A stretch of 64,000 nucleotides of DNA from Tistrella mobilis (GTDB taxonomy: Bacteria; Pseudomonadota; Alphaproteobacteria; Tistrellales; Tistrellaceae), in assembly GCF_039634785.1 (NCBI RefSeq), contig NZ_JBBIAB010000010.1:62001-126000 (forward strand), in the 5' to 3' direction. The translations under genes were made by a program, and so were the position numbers. How positions within the stretch are numbered: position 1 is the stretch's first letter; each line of letters opens with the position of its first letter. Of this stretch, positions 1-11,049 are shown piece by piece. The notes beneath the pieces were generated by a model. That model was not told the DNA's origin and made no database searches. It worked only from the letters and a program-made list of their open reading frames with translations.

Positions 1-7
1 AAAGACA

Positions 8-40
8 AAAGGCGCAGACCCCGCAGGGATCCACGCCTTT
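8..40 (-). terminator. Probable intrinsic terminator downstream of tRNA-His
   Basis: On the minus strand a 7-bp stem (AAAGGCG at the base, closing arm CGCCTTT) encloses a second imperfect stem and is followed by a T-rich run (TTTTGTCTTT). It lies about 60 bases past the 3' end of the tRNA gene, where its transcript would end. Confidence 0.55.
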
Positions 41-98
41 CTCAAGTCTTTAGTCCGGGTCTCGACCGCCGCGCCGTTCTGAACGGCAAGAGGGGGAG

Positions 99-176
<78 letters not shown>

Positions 177-254
177 ACCGGAGTGCCGCTTCTCTAATAC
201 GCCAGCCCGTGGCGGGTCAAGCGGTTTGTGAAGCGGCGCCCTGAGTTTTTCGGC

Positions 255-1535
255 TCAGGCGCTGCGGGCCTGCTGAAAGCCGCCGGCGGCAAAGAAGCGC
301 TCCAGCCGGGCAACCGCCTCTTCCAGAACGCTTTCCCGCTTACAGAAGCAGAAGCGGACGAAGTTGCGGATGTCGCCCGCCTGATAGAAGGCGCTGAACG
401 GCAGGCAGGTCACCCCGGCCTCCACCGTCAGACGGCGGCTGAACTCCACGTCATCCATGTCGCCGACCAGCGGCCGGATGTCGGCGCCGATGAAATAGGT
501 GCCTTCCGCCGCCAGCACATCAAAGCCCACCCGGCGCAGCCCGGCCGAGAGCAGATCGCGCTTGGCGGCGAGATCGGCTGCCAGACCGTCGAAATAGCTG
601 CGGTCCATGGTCAGGCCATGGGCGACGGCCCGCTGGAGATTGGGCGCGGTGGTGAAGGTCAGGAACTGATGCGCCCGGCCGAGGGCGGCGGCGATCGGCG
701 CGTCGGCGACCAGGTAGCCGACTTTCCAGCCGGTGAGCGAAAAGGTCTTGCCGGCAGAGCCGACCCGGACGGTACGCTCGCGCATGCCGGGCAGGGTCAT
801 CATCGGCCGGTGTGCCCGGCCGTCGAAAACCAGATGCTCATGCACCTCGTCGCAGACGACGACCGCGTTGTGCGCCTTGACCAGATCGGCCAGGAAGGTG
901 AGATCGTCGTCGCTGAACACCTTGCCGGTGGGGTTCATCGGCGAATTCATCAGCAGCATGCGGGTCTTGGGCCCGAAGGCGGCCGTCAGCGCCTCGCGCG
1001 GCAGCTGCCAGTGCGGCGGCTCCACCCGCACCAGCTTCGGCACCGCGCCCGCCAGCTGCACGATCGGCAGATAGCTGTCATAGAGCGGCTCGATCAGCAC
1101 GACCTCGTCGCCGGGGTTGAGCAGGCCCAGCAGGGCCGCTGCCAGGGCCTCGGTCGCCCCCGAGGTCACGATCACCTCGCGCATCGGGTCGACCTCGATA
1201 CCGTAGAAGCGGTGGTCATGCTCGGCCACCGCCCGGCGCAGCTCGGGGATCCCCGCCATCGGCGGATACTGGTTGCCGCCGGCCATGAGGGCGTCGGCGG
1301 CCACGCGCCGCACCTCCTCGGGTCCTTCCCAGTCGGGGAAGCCCTGGCCGAGATTGACGGCCCCGTGCTCCTGCGCAAGCGCGCTCATCACGGTAAAGAT
1401 GGTGGTGCCATAGCCGGAGAGGATCTGATTGGCGAACTGCACGGCCCGTTCCTGCTGATGCGCCGACCCGGATTTATCAATCACGGGTTGGGTTGAAGAG
1501 AGATGAGGTCCCGAGGATCGCAGAAGCCGGGCCAT
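255..1535 (-). CDS. PLP-dependent aminotransferase, class I/II (methionine/kynurenine aminotransferase-like)
   Basis: A 426-residue fold-type I aminotransferase acting in the cytoplasm. The PLP lysine lies in SAGKTFSLTGWKVGY, typical of the YbdL/kynurenine-oxoglutarate transaminase group. Other family landmarks are VNLGQGFPDWEGP near the N-terminus, NPMNPTGKVF, the PLP aspartate in CDEVHEHL, and a C-terminal arginine-rich FVRFCFCKR that should hold the substrate carboxylate. The likely substrate is a sulfur or aromatic amino acid, by family. I chose ATG 1535; the conserved domain begins about 30 residues later, so a shorter start is possible. The longer upstream frame is not supported because it runs across the glnB control region. 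Confidence 0.9.
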   Translation of the reverse strand: MARLLRSSGPHLSSTQPVIDKSGSAHQQERAVQFANQILSGYGTTIFTVMSALAQEHGAVNLGQGFPDWEGPEEVRRVAADALMAGGNQYPPMAGIPELRRAVAEHDHRFYGIEVDPMREVIVTSGATEALAAALLGLLNPGDEVVLIEPLYDSYLPIVQLAGAVPKLVRVEPPHWQLPREALTAAFGPKTRMLLMNSPMNPTGKVFSDDDLTFLADLVKAHNAVVVCDEVHEHLVFDGRAHRPMMTLPGMRERTVRVGSAGKTFSLTGWKVGYLVADAPIAAALGRAHQFLTFTTAPNLQRAVAHGLTMDRSYFDGLAADLAAKRDLLSAGLRRVGFDVLAAEGTYFIGADIRPLVGDMDDVEFSRRLTVEAGVTCLPFSAFYQAGDIRNFVRFCFCKRESVLEEAVARLERFFAAGGFQQARSA

Positions 1536-1567
1536 CCGACAAGGCGGCCGCACAGATGCTGGCCCGA

Positions 1568-1602
1568 CTGCCCGTGTTTTGGGCAGCATCTGCCCGTGTT
1601 TT
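1568..1602. repeat. Direct repeat, two 13-bp copies 22 bp apart, upstream of the glnB promoter
   Basis: CTGCCCGTGTTTT occurs at 1568-1580 and again at 1590-1602, so the copies are in phase on the helix (22 bp, two turns). The spacer begins GGGCAG, which also forms an inverted repeat with CTGCCC. The pair lies about 80-115 bp upstream of the -24 element of a sigma-54 promoter, the usual place for an activator site. It does not match the textbook NtrC consensus. Confidence 0.5.
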
Positions 1603-1604
1603 AG

Positions 1605-2216
<612 letters not shown>

Positions 2217-2471
2217 CCGGTTTTGCGGGGTACCGGGCCTGTGCCGGACTGACCGGCGCGGCCATGGCTACCCTGCGACGAGATCGCCATTGATCCGCAC
2301 CGCCGCCGGTGGTGCACTCACGAGACTGAAAAAGCTCGGCCCCGCCCCCGCAGACGCCTGACGGCGGGCCGACCGGTCGGTATGACGGATCATCCGGGGA
2401 CACGGTGGTCCGCATGCCGCAGTCCAGGCAGGCCCGTCAACAGGCAGGCCAATCAACAGGCAGGATAGAAA

Positions 2472-3881
2472 ATGTCGGACGCGAAGACTGTCCTTCAGCA
2501 GATCAAAGACAACGAAATCAAGTTCGTCGATTTCCGCTTCACCGACCCGCGCGGCAAGTGGCAGCACACCACCTACTTCGCCGAGGCGGTGGACGAGGGC
2601 ACCTTCACTGACGGCGTGATGTTCGACGGTTCGTCGATCGCCGGCTGGAAGGCGATCAACGAGTCGGACATGATCCTGATGCCCGACTGCAGCAGCACCT
2701 TCGTCGATCCGTTCGCCGCCCAGCCGACCCTGGTCGTGGTCTGCGACGTGCTCGAGCCGTCGACCGGCCAGGGTTATGAGCGCGACCCGCGTTCGACCGC
2801 GCTGCGCGCCGAGGCGTACCTTAAGTACACCGGCGTCGGCGACACCGCCTTCTTCGGTCCCGAGCTGGAATTCTTCCTGTTCGACGACGTCCGCTTCAAT
2901 GTCGGCATGTTCGGCGCCTCCTACTCGGTCGACGAGCTGGAGCTGCCCTCGAACAGCGGCCGCGCCTATGACGAGGGCAACACCGGCCATCGTCCGAAGG
3001 TGAAGGGCGGCTACTTCCCCGTCGCGCCGGTCGACAGCATGTCGGACATCCGCGGCGAGATGCTGGAGCAGCTGAAGGCGGTCGGCATGACCCCGGTCCT
3101 GCACCACCACGAAGTGGCACCGGCGCAGAACGAGCTGGGCACCGGCTTCGGCACCCTGACCGCCACCGCCGACGGCGTGCAGAAGTACAAGTACGTCGTC
3201 CACAACGTCGCCCATGCCTTCGGCAAGTCGGCCACCTTCATGCCGAAGCCGGTCTCGGGCGACAACGGTTCGGGCATGCACACCCACCAGTCGATCTGGA
3301 AGGATGGCAAGCCCCTCTTCGCCGGCTCGGGCTATGCCGACCTGTCGGAGATGTGCCTCTACTACATCGGCGGCATCATCAAGCACGCGAAGGCGCTGAA
3401 CGCCTTCACGAACCCGTCGACCAACAGCTACAAGCGCCTGATCCCAGGCTTCGAGGCGCCGGTGCTGCTCGCCTATTCGGCGCGCAACCGTTCGGCTTCG
3501 ATCCGCATCCCCTATGTCGCGAGCCCGAAGGGCAAGCGCATCGAGGTCCGCTTCCCGGATCCGACCGCGAACCCCTACCTCTCGTTCTCGGCGATGCTGA
3601 TGGCCGGCCTCGACGGTATCGAGAACAAGATCCATCCCGGCGACGCGATGGACAAGAACCTCTACGACCTCCCGCCGGAGGAGCTGAAGGACGTCCCGAC
3701 CGTCTGCGGCTCGCTGCGTGAGGCCCTGGCGGCTCTCGACGCCGACCGCGAATTCCTCAAGAAGGGCGAGGTCTTCACCGACGCCCAGATCGATGCCTAT
3801 ATCGATCTGAAGATGGAGGAAGTCTACGATTGGGAGCACACCCCGCATCCGGTCGAGTTCCGGAACTACTACAGCGTGTGA
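2472..3881 (+). CDS. glnA: Glutamine synthetase, type I (GSI-beta)
   Basis: A 469-residue ammonia-assimilating enzyme (glutamate + NH3 + ATP to glutamine), cytoplasmic dodecamer. Landmarks: the grasp domain ending in FDGSSIAGW, the metal/ATP-site segments [10 protein letters not shown] and [20 protein letters not shown], and the arginine-rich [10 protein letters not shown]. The adenylylation tyrosine is in [10 protein letters not shown] near residue 397, so it should be regulated by GlnE. The length equals the E. coli enzyme. An AGGA ribosome site lies upstream of ATG 2472. It forms the classic pair with glnB. Confidence 0.98.
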   Translation: MSDAKTVLQQIKDNEIKFVDFRFTDPRGKWQHTTYFAEAVDEGTFTDGVMFDGSSIAGWKAINESDMILMPDCSSTFVDPFAAQPTLVVVCDVLEPSTGQGYERDPRSTALRAEAYLKYTGVGDTAFFGPELEFFLFDDVRFNVGMFGASYSVDELELPSNSGRAYDEGNTGHRPKVKGGYFPVAPVDSMSDIRGEMLEQLKAVGMTPVLHHHEVAPAQNELGTGFGTLTATADGVQKYKYVVHNVAHAFGKSATFMPKPVSGDNGSGMHTHQSIWKDGKPLFAGSGYADLSEMCLYYIGGIIKHAKALNAFTNPSTNSYKRLIPGFEAPVLLAYSARNRSASIRIPYVASPKGKRIEVRFPDPTANPYLSFSAMLMAGLDGIENKIHPGDAMDKNLYDLPPEELKDVPTVCGSLREALAALDADREFLKKGEVFTDAQIDAYIDLKMEEVYDWEHTPHPVEFRNYYSV

Positions 3882-3969
3882 TCTCCAAGCGTTTGATCGC
3901 GCCGGGCTGGGTCGCGGATCGAGGAGCGGGGGCCTTCGTTTCGTGAACCACCGGTGACGGTCGACCGAC

Positions 3970-4018
3970 GGGGCCGTCGTTTCCGCCTTCGGGTGGGGAC
4001 GGCGGCCCCGGCGTTTTT
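3970..4018 (+). terminator. Intrinsic terminator after glnA
   Basis: GGGGCCG (3970-3976) pairs with CGGCCCC (4003-4009), followed after GGCG by TTTTT (4013-4017). A second possible stem (GGCGGCCCC 4001-4009 with GGGGCCGCC 4020-4028) overlaps it and would serve the convergent permease gene. Confidence 0.6.
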
Positions 4019-4056
4019 GGGGGCCGCCATGGACGTCGGGTGTATCCGCGACGCCT

Positions 4057-4989
4057 TCAGCGGGGCGCGGCACCCGTCCTGGCAAGCCAGATGCCGCCGG
4101 CCAGAATGACCGCCCCGCCCGCCAGGGCTGCGGGCCCCGGCACTTCGGCAAACAGCAGCCAACCCAGGGCGGCGCTGAACACGATCCAGACATAGCGCAC
4201 CGGGCCGAGTGTCGCGGCATCAGCCAGGCGATAGGCCTGGATGTTGCAGGTCTGGCCCAGGATCGCCGCCGGCCCCAGGCACAAAAAGGCGGTCAGCATC
4301 CAGCCCGACATCGGCTGCCAGACCAGCAGCGCCGGCAGGGCGAGCAGCAGGCTACCGAACAGGTTCACATAGAACAGCACCACCAGCCGGGTTTCCGAGC
4401 GCGCCAGCGTCTTGATCATGATCGCCTCGATCGCGATCAGCGCCGCACCGCCCAGCGCCACCAGGGCCGGCGCCAACATGGCCGGCGTGAAGCGCACCCC
4501 CTCTCCGCCGGCAAAGACCACGATTGCGGCGCCGCCCAGACACAGCGCCGCCGCTGCCCAACGTGCCGGCCGCACCCGCTCTCCCAGCAGCGTCACCCCC
4601 AGCACCACGGTGAACAGCCCTTCCAGCAGGCCGATCGCTGCGGCATTGGCAACCGGCATTGCGGTTGCGGCATGAATGGCCGCCATGCCGCCCAGCCCGC
4701 CGCATCCGGCGCGAACGGCATGCAGGCCCGGCTGGCGTGTCGCCATCGACCGCCAGCGGCCACCGGCGGTGACCGCCACCACAACCGTCGCCAGCCCGCC
4801 CACATAGCGCAGCCACATGATCTGCAAAGCCGGGATCAGCCCGCCGGCAATCTTGCCCGACATGAAGATCAGGGCGAAGAGCCCCACCGCCGTCACGGCC
4901 CAGAGAATACCCTGCGCCTCGGCGCCGATCACGGGGGCCGCAGGTGCAGTCCGCCTGAGGGTCGCGCCGTCGTCACCATCGATCGACAT
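4057..4989 (-). CDS. EamA/DMT-superfamily permease
   Basis: A 310-residue inner-membrane protein with ten predicted hydrophobic segments in two EamA repeats, first from about residue 30, second beginning LAPALVALGGAALIAIEAIMI. The family exports amino acids, their derivatives or other small metabolites. The substrate cannot be read from sequence. Start ATG 4989 has TGGAG eight bases upstream; longer upstream starts lack a ribosome site and run into the divergent regulator's leader. The gene is divergent from the LysR regulator at 5127, which likely controls it. Confidence 0.88.
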   Translation of the reverse strand: MSIDGDDGATLRRTAPAAPVIGAEAQGILWAVTAVGLFALIFMSGKIAGGLIPALQIMWLRYVGGLATVVVAVTAGGRWRSMATRQPGLHAVRAGCGGLGGMAAIHAATAMPVANAAAIGLLEGLFTVVLGVTLLGERVRPARWAAAALCLGGAAIVVFAGGEGVRFTPAMLAPALVALGGAALIAIEAIMIKTLARSETRLVVLFYVNLFGSLLLALPALLVWQPMSGWMLTAFLCLGPAAILGQTCNIQAYRLADAATLGPVRYVWIVFSAALGWLLFAEVPGPAALAGGAVILAGGIWLARTGAAPR

Positions 4990-5126
4990 GATGCCGCTCC
5001 ATTCCGCATCCGCCGCAACAGGCGGCTCGCCACGGAGCATCGGCCAGGGATACCATATCGGTCCAATGCCGTTTTGGCGGCACTTCATACGTTTCTGATA
5101 TGGATGACGGAAGAGCGAAGGGCCCC

Positions 5127-6089
5127 ATGAAACTCGGCATGCGCCAGCTCGATGCCTTTCAGGCGGTGATGACGCTGGGCACCGTCACCGCAGCGGCGAA
5201 TGTGCTCGCCACCTCGCAGCCGGCGGTCACCCGGTCGATCCGGCAGCTGGAAGATGCGACCGGTCTTCAGCTTTTCCGCCGCGTCCGTGGCCGACTGGAT
5301 CCCACGCCGGATGCCCGCGAGCTGATGGAGACGGTCCGGCAGAGCTATGCCGGCATCGACCGCATCGCCCAGGTCGCGAGCCAGCTGCGGCGGCGCCATA
5401 CCGGCCATCTGCGCGTCGGCTGCCTGCCCGCCTTCGCCCAGGGCTTCATCGCCCGGACCATCGCCGACTTCCTGGCCGACCATCCCAAAGCCAGCCTGTC
5501 GGTCACGCCGCTGATGTCGTCCGACGTGGTCCGCGCCACCCGCAGCCGCGAGGTCGATATCGGCATCGCCGCCTATGATATCGACGTCACCGGGCTCGAC
5601 ACCCGCCCGTTCACCGACTGTCCCGAGATCGCCGTGGTTCCGGCCGGCCATCCCCTCGCCGACCGTCAGGTCGTCGCTCCCGCAGATCTGGCCGGGCAGC
5701 CCCTGGTGATGCTGGGGGCGAGCGACCCTTACCGCCAGCGGCTCGATCGTCTTCTGGCCGGTGAGGGCGTGACACCGGCACGGCTGGTCGAAACGCCGAC
5801 CAGTTCAGCGCTCTGCGCCATGGTCGTCGAAGGGGTCGGCGTCGGCGTGGTCAACCCGATCACCGCGCTGGATTTCATCGGGCAGGGTCTGGTCATGCTG
5901 CGCCTTGCGGCAGACCTGCCCTTCGTCACCACCCGGCTGCAGGTCACGACCGGCAGCGCCGACTCCCTGGCCGCGGCCTTCATTTCGGCCCTGGAGCTGC
6001 GACGGGACCGGGATCTCGCGGCGGTGGCGGCAGCGCTCAATCCGGCAGAGGCCGCGGCCGCCCCTCGGCATCGACCGCCACGAAGGTGA
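5127..6089 (+). CDS. LysR-family transcriptional regulator
   Basis: About 320 residues. An N-terminal winged helix-turn-helix starts at MRQLDAFQAVMTLGTVTAAA, with the recognition region SQPAVTRSIRQLE, then a periplasmic-binding-like effector domain (GHLRVGCLPAFAQGFI to residue 300). It is divergent from the EamA permease with a 137-bp gap, the standard arrangement for control of the neighbour plus autoregulation. I preferred ATG 5127 (GAAGGG just upstream) to ATG 5100. The 3' end overlaps the convergent thioesterase gene by 53 bases. Confidence 0.92.
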   Translation: MKLGMRQLDAFQAVMTLGTVTAAANVLATSQPAVTRSIRQLEDATGLQLFRRVRGRLDPTPDARELMETVRQSYAGIDRIAQVASQLRRRHTGHLRVGCLPAFAQGFIARTIADFLADHPKASLSVTPLMSSDVVRATRSREVDIGIAAYDIDVTGLDTRPFTDCPEIAVVPAGHPLADRQVVAPADLAGQPLVMLGASDPYRQRLDRLLAGEGVTPARLVETPTSSALCAMVVEGVGVGVVNPITALDFIGQGLVMLRLAADLPFVTTRLQVTTGSADSLAAAFISALELRRDRDLAAVAAALNPAEAAAAPRHRPPRR

Positions 6090-6453
6090 AGACCGCTTCG
6101 GTCACCAGCTCCTCGATCGGATCCTCAAGGCCGGTGCGGCGGCGGGTCACCCAGGTTTCCAGATGCAGACGGATCGAGCTGCGCCCCGTGCCGACGATGC
6201 GGCAATAGACGCTGACCAGGTCGCCGACCCGCACCGGCTTCAGAAAGCTCATTGCGTCCACGGCGGCGGTGACGACCCGGCCGCGGGCGCGCTGGCCGGC
6301 TGCGATGCCTCCGGCGATGTCCATTTGCGACATCACCCAGCCGCCGAAGATGTCGCCTGCCGGGTTCGCATCGGCAGGCATGGCGACGGTGCGCAGCTCC
6401 GCCGCGCCTTCCGGGCGGCGCGGCATGGTACCGGGCTCGTGGCTGCGGGTCAT
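6037..6453 (-). CDS. Acyl-CoA thioesterase, hotdog fold (YciA-like)
   Basis: A 138-residue single hotdog domain hydrolysing acyl-CoA to free acid and CoA. The family signature PADANPAGDIFGGWVMSQMD carries the catalytic Asn/Asp region, followed by SFLKPVRVGDLV and the strand SIRLHLETW. Length is normal for YciA-type enzymes, which act as hexamers. It is transcribed convergently to the LysR gene and overlaps its end, so it is probably expressed independently from the 166-bp gap before parE. Confidence 0.9.
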   Translation of the reverse strand: MTRSHEPGTMPRRPEGAAELRTVAMPADANPAGDIFGGWVMSQMDIAGGIAAGQRARGRVVTAAVDAMSFLKPVRVGDLVSVYCRIVGTGRSSIRLHLETWVTRRRTGLEDPIEELVTEAVFTFVAVDAEGRPRPLPD

Positions 6454-6619
6454 GGCGCAGGGCTCCCCTCATCGATGGGTGCAGGGCCGGACAGGCTGCA
6501 GCGCAACAGGGCCGATCCTCCGGGCTTCCGCCGGCCCGCGACGTCACATCGCCCGACCCGCGACGTAACATCGACTGTAGCCCTTGCCGGTGATCCGCGC
6601 GATTCCTATAATCCGCGCC

Positions 6620-8599
<1,980 letters not shown>

Positions 8600-8659
8600 T
8601 CATCAAGGGGCGATGCTGGCGTTTCACATACTGCCAGCGTCAAACCAAGAGCATCCTGC

Positions 8660-9280
8660 ATGGCCCCCCGACGCCTGCCTCGTCCCACCCCGATGCGCCG
8701 CCTTCGCCCGATGCGCGGGCTGATCGCCGCCCTCTCACTTCTCGCAGTCGCGGGCTGTGACGCCGAGGACGTGGTGGTGGTTGAAAGCGTCCGCCATGCA
8801 GGCTGGGTGTCCGACACCGACATCCGGATGATGCTCGCCTATCAGCCGCTGATGGTGGTGGTACGCGGCGACCTGCCCGGTCTTTCTCGCATTGCGACCG
8901 AAGCCGCGGTCATCGACGGGATCGCGAAAGCGGTCTCCCGCAGCCGCGACTCGCTCGAAATCCTGGCGGATGCCGGCACCAGGCCGCACATCCTCGTGCG
9001 GTTCGATCCGCCCGTCGTGAACACCGACGAGGTCTGTACCGCCGATCTCAAGAGCGGCGATGGTGATCCGGGCGGAGAAAATGATGGCGATGCCGATGAC
9101 GCGGTGACACCCGTCATCAGCTGGCGGATCAGCCTGTGCAATTCTCGATCCATGGTGGCAACGGTGACGGCGCGCGGCCCATTCGACCTTCAGGCAACCT
9201 CCCCGCTTGAAGACATCGCCGCCCAGAGCCTGGTTCTCCTGCGCGACCCGCGCGAGAACATTCAACGCAGAGGCAGCTGA
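8660..9280 (+). CDS. Putative lipoprotein, tandem family member 1
   Basis: 206 residues with an arginine-rich n-region and a lipobox LAVAGC, so it is probably lipidated and held at a membrane. I do not recognise the family. It shares a pattern with the next two genes: an aromatic/Asp segment (HAGWVSDTDIRMML), then MVVVRGD, then a core with HILVRFDPP, a cysteine (DEVC), an acidic linker (GDGDPGGENDGDADD), and a second cysteine in ISLC. The two cysteines could form a disulfide. ATG 8693 is an alternative start. Confidence 0.75.
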   Translation: MAPRRLPRPTPMRRLRPMRGLIAALSLLAVAGCDAEDVVVVESVRHAGWVSDTDIRMMLAYQPLMVVVRGDLPGLSRIATEAAVIDGIAKAVSRSRDSLEILADAGTRPHILVRFDPPVVNTDEVCTADLKSGDGDPGGENDGDADDAVTPVISWRISLCNSRSMVATVTARGPFDLQATSPLEDIAAQSLVLLRDPRENIQRRGS

Positions 9281-9327
9281 CCGGGCCGCGGCCGGCTTCC
9301 CTGCCGGTCATGGGAGCCTGGATCAAG

Positions 9328-9858
9328 ATGGATCGGATCGGGACCGCACGCCCCGCAAGTGCACGCCGCCTTCCCCTGGTCGCGGGAACGATCGCCCTCA
9401 TCGCGGCGCTCGCCGGCTGTGCCGGCGCCGGTACGACGGTCGAAAACGCCCGCCGCGTCGGCTGGGCAACCAGCCAGGACGTCACCATGTTCCTGTCGGG
9501 CAGCCCGCCGGTGGTGGTCGCCGCCGGAACCCCTGATCAGGCCCGGCCGCTGGCGGATGCCGTCGGGCGCGCGGTCGGTCATACCCTGCCTGTCGCGACC
9601 ACGCCGCCGGACGGGCCGCATATCCTGCTGCGGGCCGATACGCAGCCGATCGTCCTCAATGCCTGCGACCCTGTGGCCGTGGGCCGGCCGGCCGGTACCG
9701 AGCGTCTGCAGCTTGCCCTCTGCGCCGATACGGGCGACCCTCTCGGTGCTGCCACGGTCCGTGCCACGGATCCGGCCGCCCTTGATCAGGCGCTGGGTCA
9801 GGCCGTCATCCTTCTGAAGCAGCCCGGCGATTCCGGCACGCGCCGCGGCGGCAACTGA
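9328..9858 (+). CDS. Putative lipoprotein, tandem family member 2
   Basis: 176 residues. Signal peptide with lipobox IAALAGC. Paralogous to its upstream neighbour: VENARRVGWATSQDVTMFLSG aligns with VESVRHAGWVSDTDIRMMLAY, PPVVVAAGT with PLMVVVRGD, and PHILLRAD with PHILVRFD. The two conserved cysteines are in LNACD and LALCAD. Start ATG 9328 is preceded by GGGAG 11 bases upstream; ATG 9310 is in frame but lacks a ribosome site. The gaps to its neighbours are 47 and 23 bases, so the three are probably one transcript. Function unknown. Confidence 0.72.
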   Translation: MDRIGTARPASARRLPLVAGTIALIAALAGCAGAGTTVENARRVGWATSQDVTMFLSGSPPVVVAAGTPDQARPLADAVGRAVGHTLPVATTPPDGPHILLRADTQPIVLNACDPVAVGRPAGTERLQLALCADTGDPLGAATVRATDPAALDQALGQAVILLKQPGDSGTRRGGN

Positions 9859-9881
9859 CGTCGTTCAAGGGTATCCCTCCC

Positions 9882-10529
9882 ATGTCCGCCTCCCGCCTGC
9901 GCGCACTGTCTCTTGTCGCCCTGCTGGCTGCCCCGGCGCTCAGCGCCTGTGCCGGCATGGCTCTGACGCGGATCGAGCCGCCCTTCGTCGGCAGCTTCTA
10001 CGACCGCGATGCCGTGGACCGTGCCTTCCGGGCGCAACCCATGCCGGTGGTGGTGCCGCGTCCGCTGGCGGGAATGGATGCGGACACGAGCGGTGCCGTG
10101 GTCGTCGATGCGCTGACCCGCGGGTATCCGCGCCCCTCCGCCGGGTTCACCCTGGCCGATCCCGCCCCGGGCAGCGTGCCCGCCGGCTATTATCTGGTCA
10201 TCCAGACCGGCGGCAACGTCACGCCGCGCACCGAGGCCTGCACGGCGAAGGCGCTGCAGATGCCCGATCCGGCAAGGGCCCCTGCCCCGGCTATGGCCCC
10301 GACCGGGCCGCAGCAGCTGGGCCTCGCCATCTGCTATGGCGACACCACGGTCAGCGCCACCCAGGGCAGCCTCTCGGTTCCGACAGCCGACGGCACCGGC
10401 TACGCGCCGCTGGTCCGCGCCCTGCTGCTGGAAGTCACCCCGCCGCGCAATCCGAACATGGACAATGACTGCCTCGGCTTCTGCAACGATGCCCGCGCAC
10501 CGATCGGTCCCTGGTGGATGGCCGGCTGA
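9882..10529 (+). CDS. Putative lipoprotein, tandem family member 3
   Basis: 215 residues with signal peptide and lipobox PALSAC. It is more diverged, but keeps the layout of the two upstream genes: a Tyr/Asp segment (FYDRDAVDRAF) followed by PMPVVVPRP, a strand YYLVIQTGG, and cysteines in TEACTA and LAICYGD. It adds a Pro/Ala-rich linker and a C-terminal pair of cysteines (NDCLGFCND). AAGGG lies 10 bases before ATG. It is the last gene of the trio and is followed by a 13-bp hairpin. Function unknown; envelope location is inferred from the lipobox. Confidence 0.72.
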   Translation: MSASRLRALSLVALLAAPALSACAGMALTRIEPPFVGSFYDRDAVDRAFRAQPMPVVVPRPLAGMDADTSGAVVVDALTRGYPRPSAGFTLADPAPGSVPAGYYLVIQTGGNVTPRTEACTAKALQMPDPARAPAPAMAPTGPQQLGLAICYGDTTVSATQGSLSVPTADGTGYAPLVRALLLEVTPPRNPNMDNDCLGFCNDARAPIGPWWMAG

Positions 10530-10551
10530 GGGGTCTGAAAGACGCCAAAAA

Positions 10552-10582
10552 GACAAGGGGGAGAGGCGATCTCCCCCTTGTC
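10552..10582. terminator. Strong hairpin terminator between convergent genes
   Basis: A perfect 13-bp stem (GACAAGGGGGAGA 10552-10564 with its complement at 10570-10582) and a 5-base loop. On the minus strand it is followed by TTTTT (complement of 10547-10551), so it is a full intrinsic terminator for the small minus-strand gene ending at 10607. On the plus strand it ends the lipoprotein transcript without a T run. Confidence 0.8.
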
Positions 10583-10606
10583 GCGTTCAGTACGTGCGCC
10601 GGACGG

Positions 10607-10759
10607 TTAAAGCAACCGGTTACGGTTTGCCGCTTCCTGAAAGTTCCGGGCGGCAACCGACAGGTGCTCACGGCTCGCTTTCATGCGTTGGGCCAATGAG
10701 CGCAGGGCGTCGGTGATGACGTCACATTCACGCGACAGCCTGGAGACATGATCAACCAT
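10607..10759 (-). CDS. Hypothetical small protein (50 aa)
   Basis: A short frame encoding a charged, probably helical protein beginning MVDHVSRLSRECDVITDAL, with no signal peptide or membrane segment. Three things support it. GAGGA sits 8 bases before ATG 10759. The stop TAA at 10607 is followed 25 bases later by a 13-bp hairpin with a T run in the right orientation. An AT-rich stretch suited to promoters lies upstream. ATG 10768 is an in-frame alternative. It is divergent from the globin-coupled receptor gene. I recognise no family. Confidence 0.55.
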   Translation of the reverse strand: MVDHVSRLSRECDVITDALRSLAQRMKASREHLSVAARNFQEAANRNRLL

Positions 10760-10839
10760 GGCGGACATCCTCGAAGGAGTATCAACGCCCCACCTACGAG
10801 GCGGCCAATGTTTCAGATCACGGTCAGCAGCTGATTTTC

Positions 10840-11000
10840 TGCCCCCAGGCAAGTTGTTATTAAATTTTCAATCATGTTGTCTGATCCTGATTAAATCAAT
10901 TTTAGCAATCTCAGACATACTTCTGATTTAGGTGAACGCAAATTTCCCCTGGGAATCTCGCCCGGGATTTACGCTTCAATAACCTCTGACGGGATAAATT
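10840..11000. promoter_or_regulatory. AT-rich divergent control region
   Basis: The gap between the small minus-strand gene and the globin-coupled receptor contains a markedly AT-rich stretch, in contrast with the GC-rich surroundings. It includes the palindrome TGATTAAATCA (10888-10898) and several TATAAT-like hexamers. Individual promoter elements cannot be assigned with confidence. The remainder, up to the GGGGA ribosome site at 11040, shows nothing else clear. Confidence 0.45.
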
Positions 11001-11049
11001 GGCACGTCCGCTACAACAAGTGCCACAGTCGAGACGTTGGGGGAACAGA

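Noticed and set aside
2268-4220. Long minus-strand open frame opposite glnA
   Set aside because: An antisense shadow of glnA with a low-complexity product; no ribosome site and no recognisable domain.
8613-8638. Terminator of parE
   Set aside because: GCTGGC/GCCAGC gives only a 6-bp stem with a 12-base loop and no T run; too weak to call.
10888-10898. FNR box in the AT-rich region before the globin-coupled receptor
   Set aside because: TGATT-A-AATCA lacks the four-base centre and flanking bases of TTGAT-N4-ATCAA.
11000-11014. Sigma-54-like TGGCACG-TCCG-CTAC before the globin-coupled receptor gene
   Set aside because: The -24 half is perfect and the distance to the start codon would suit, but the -12 GC is replaced by AC, so I do not call a promoter.
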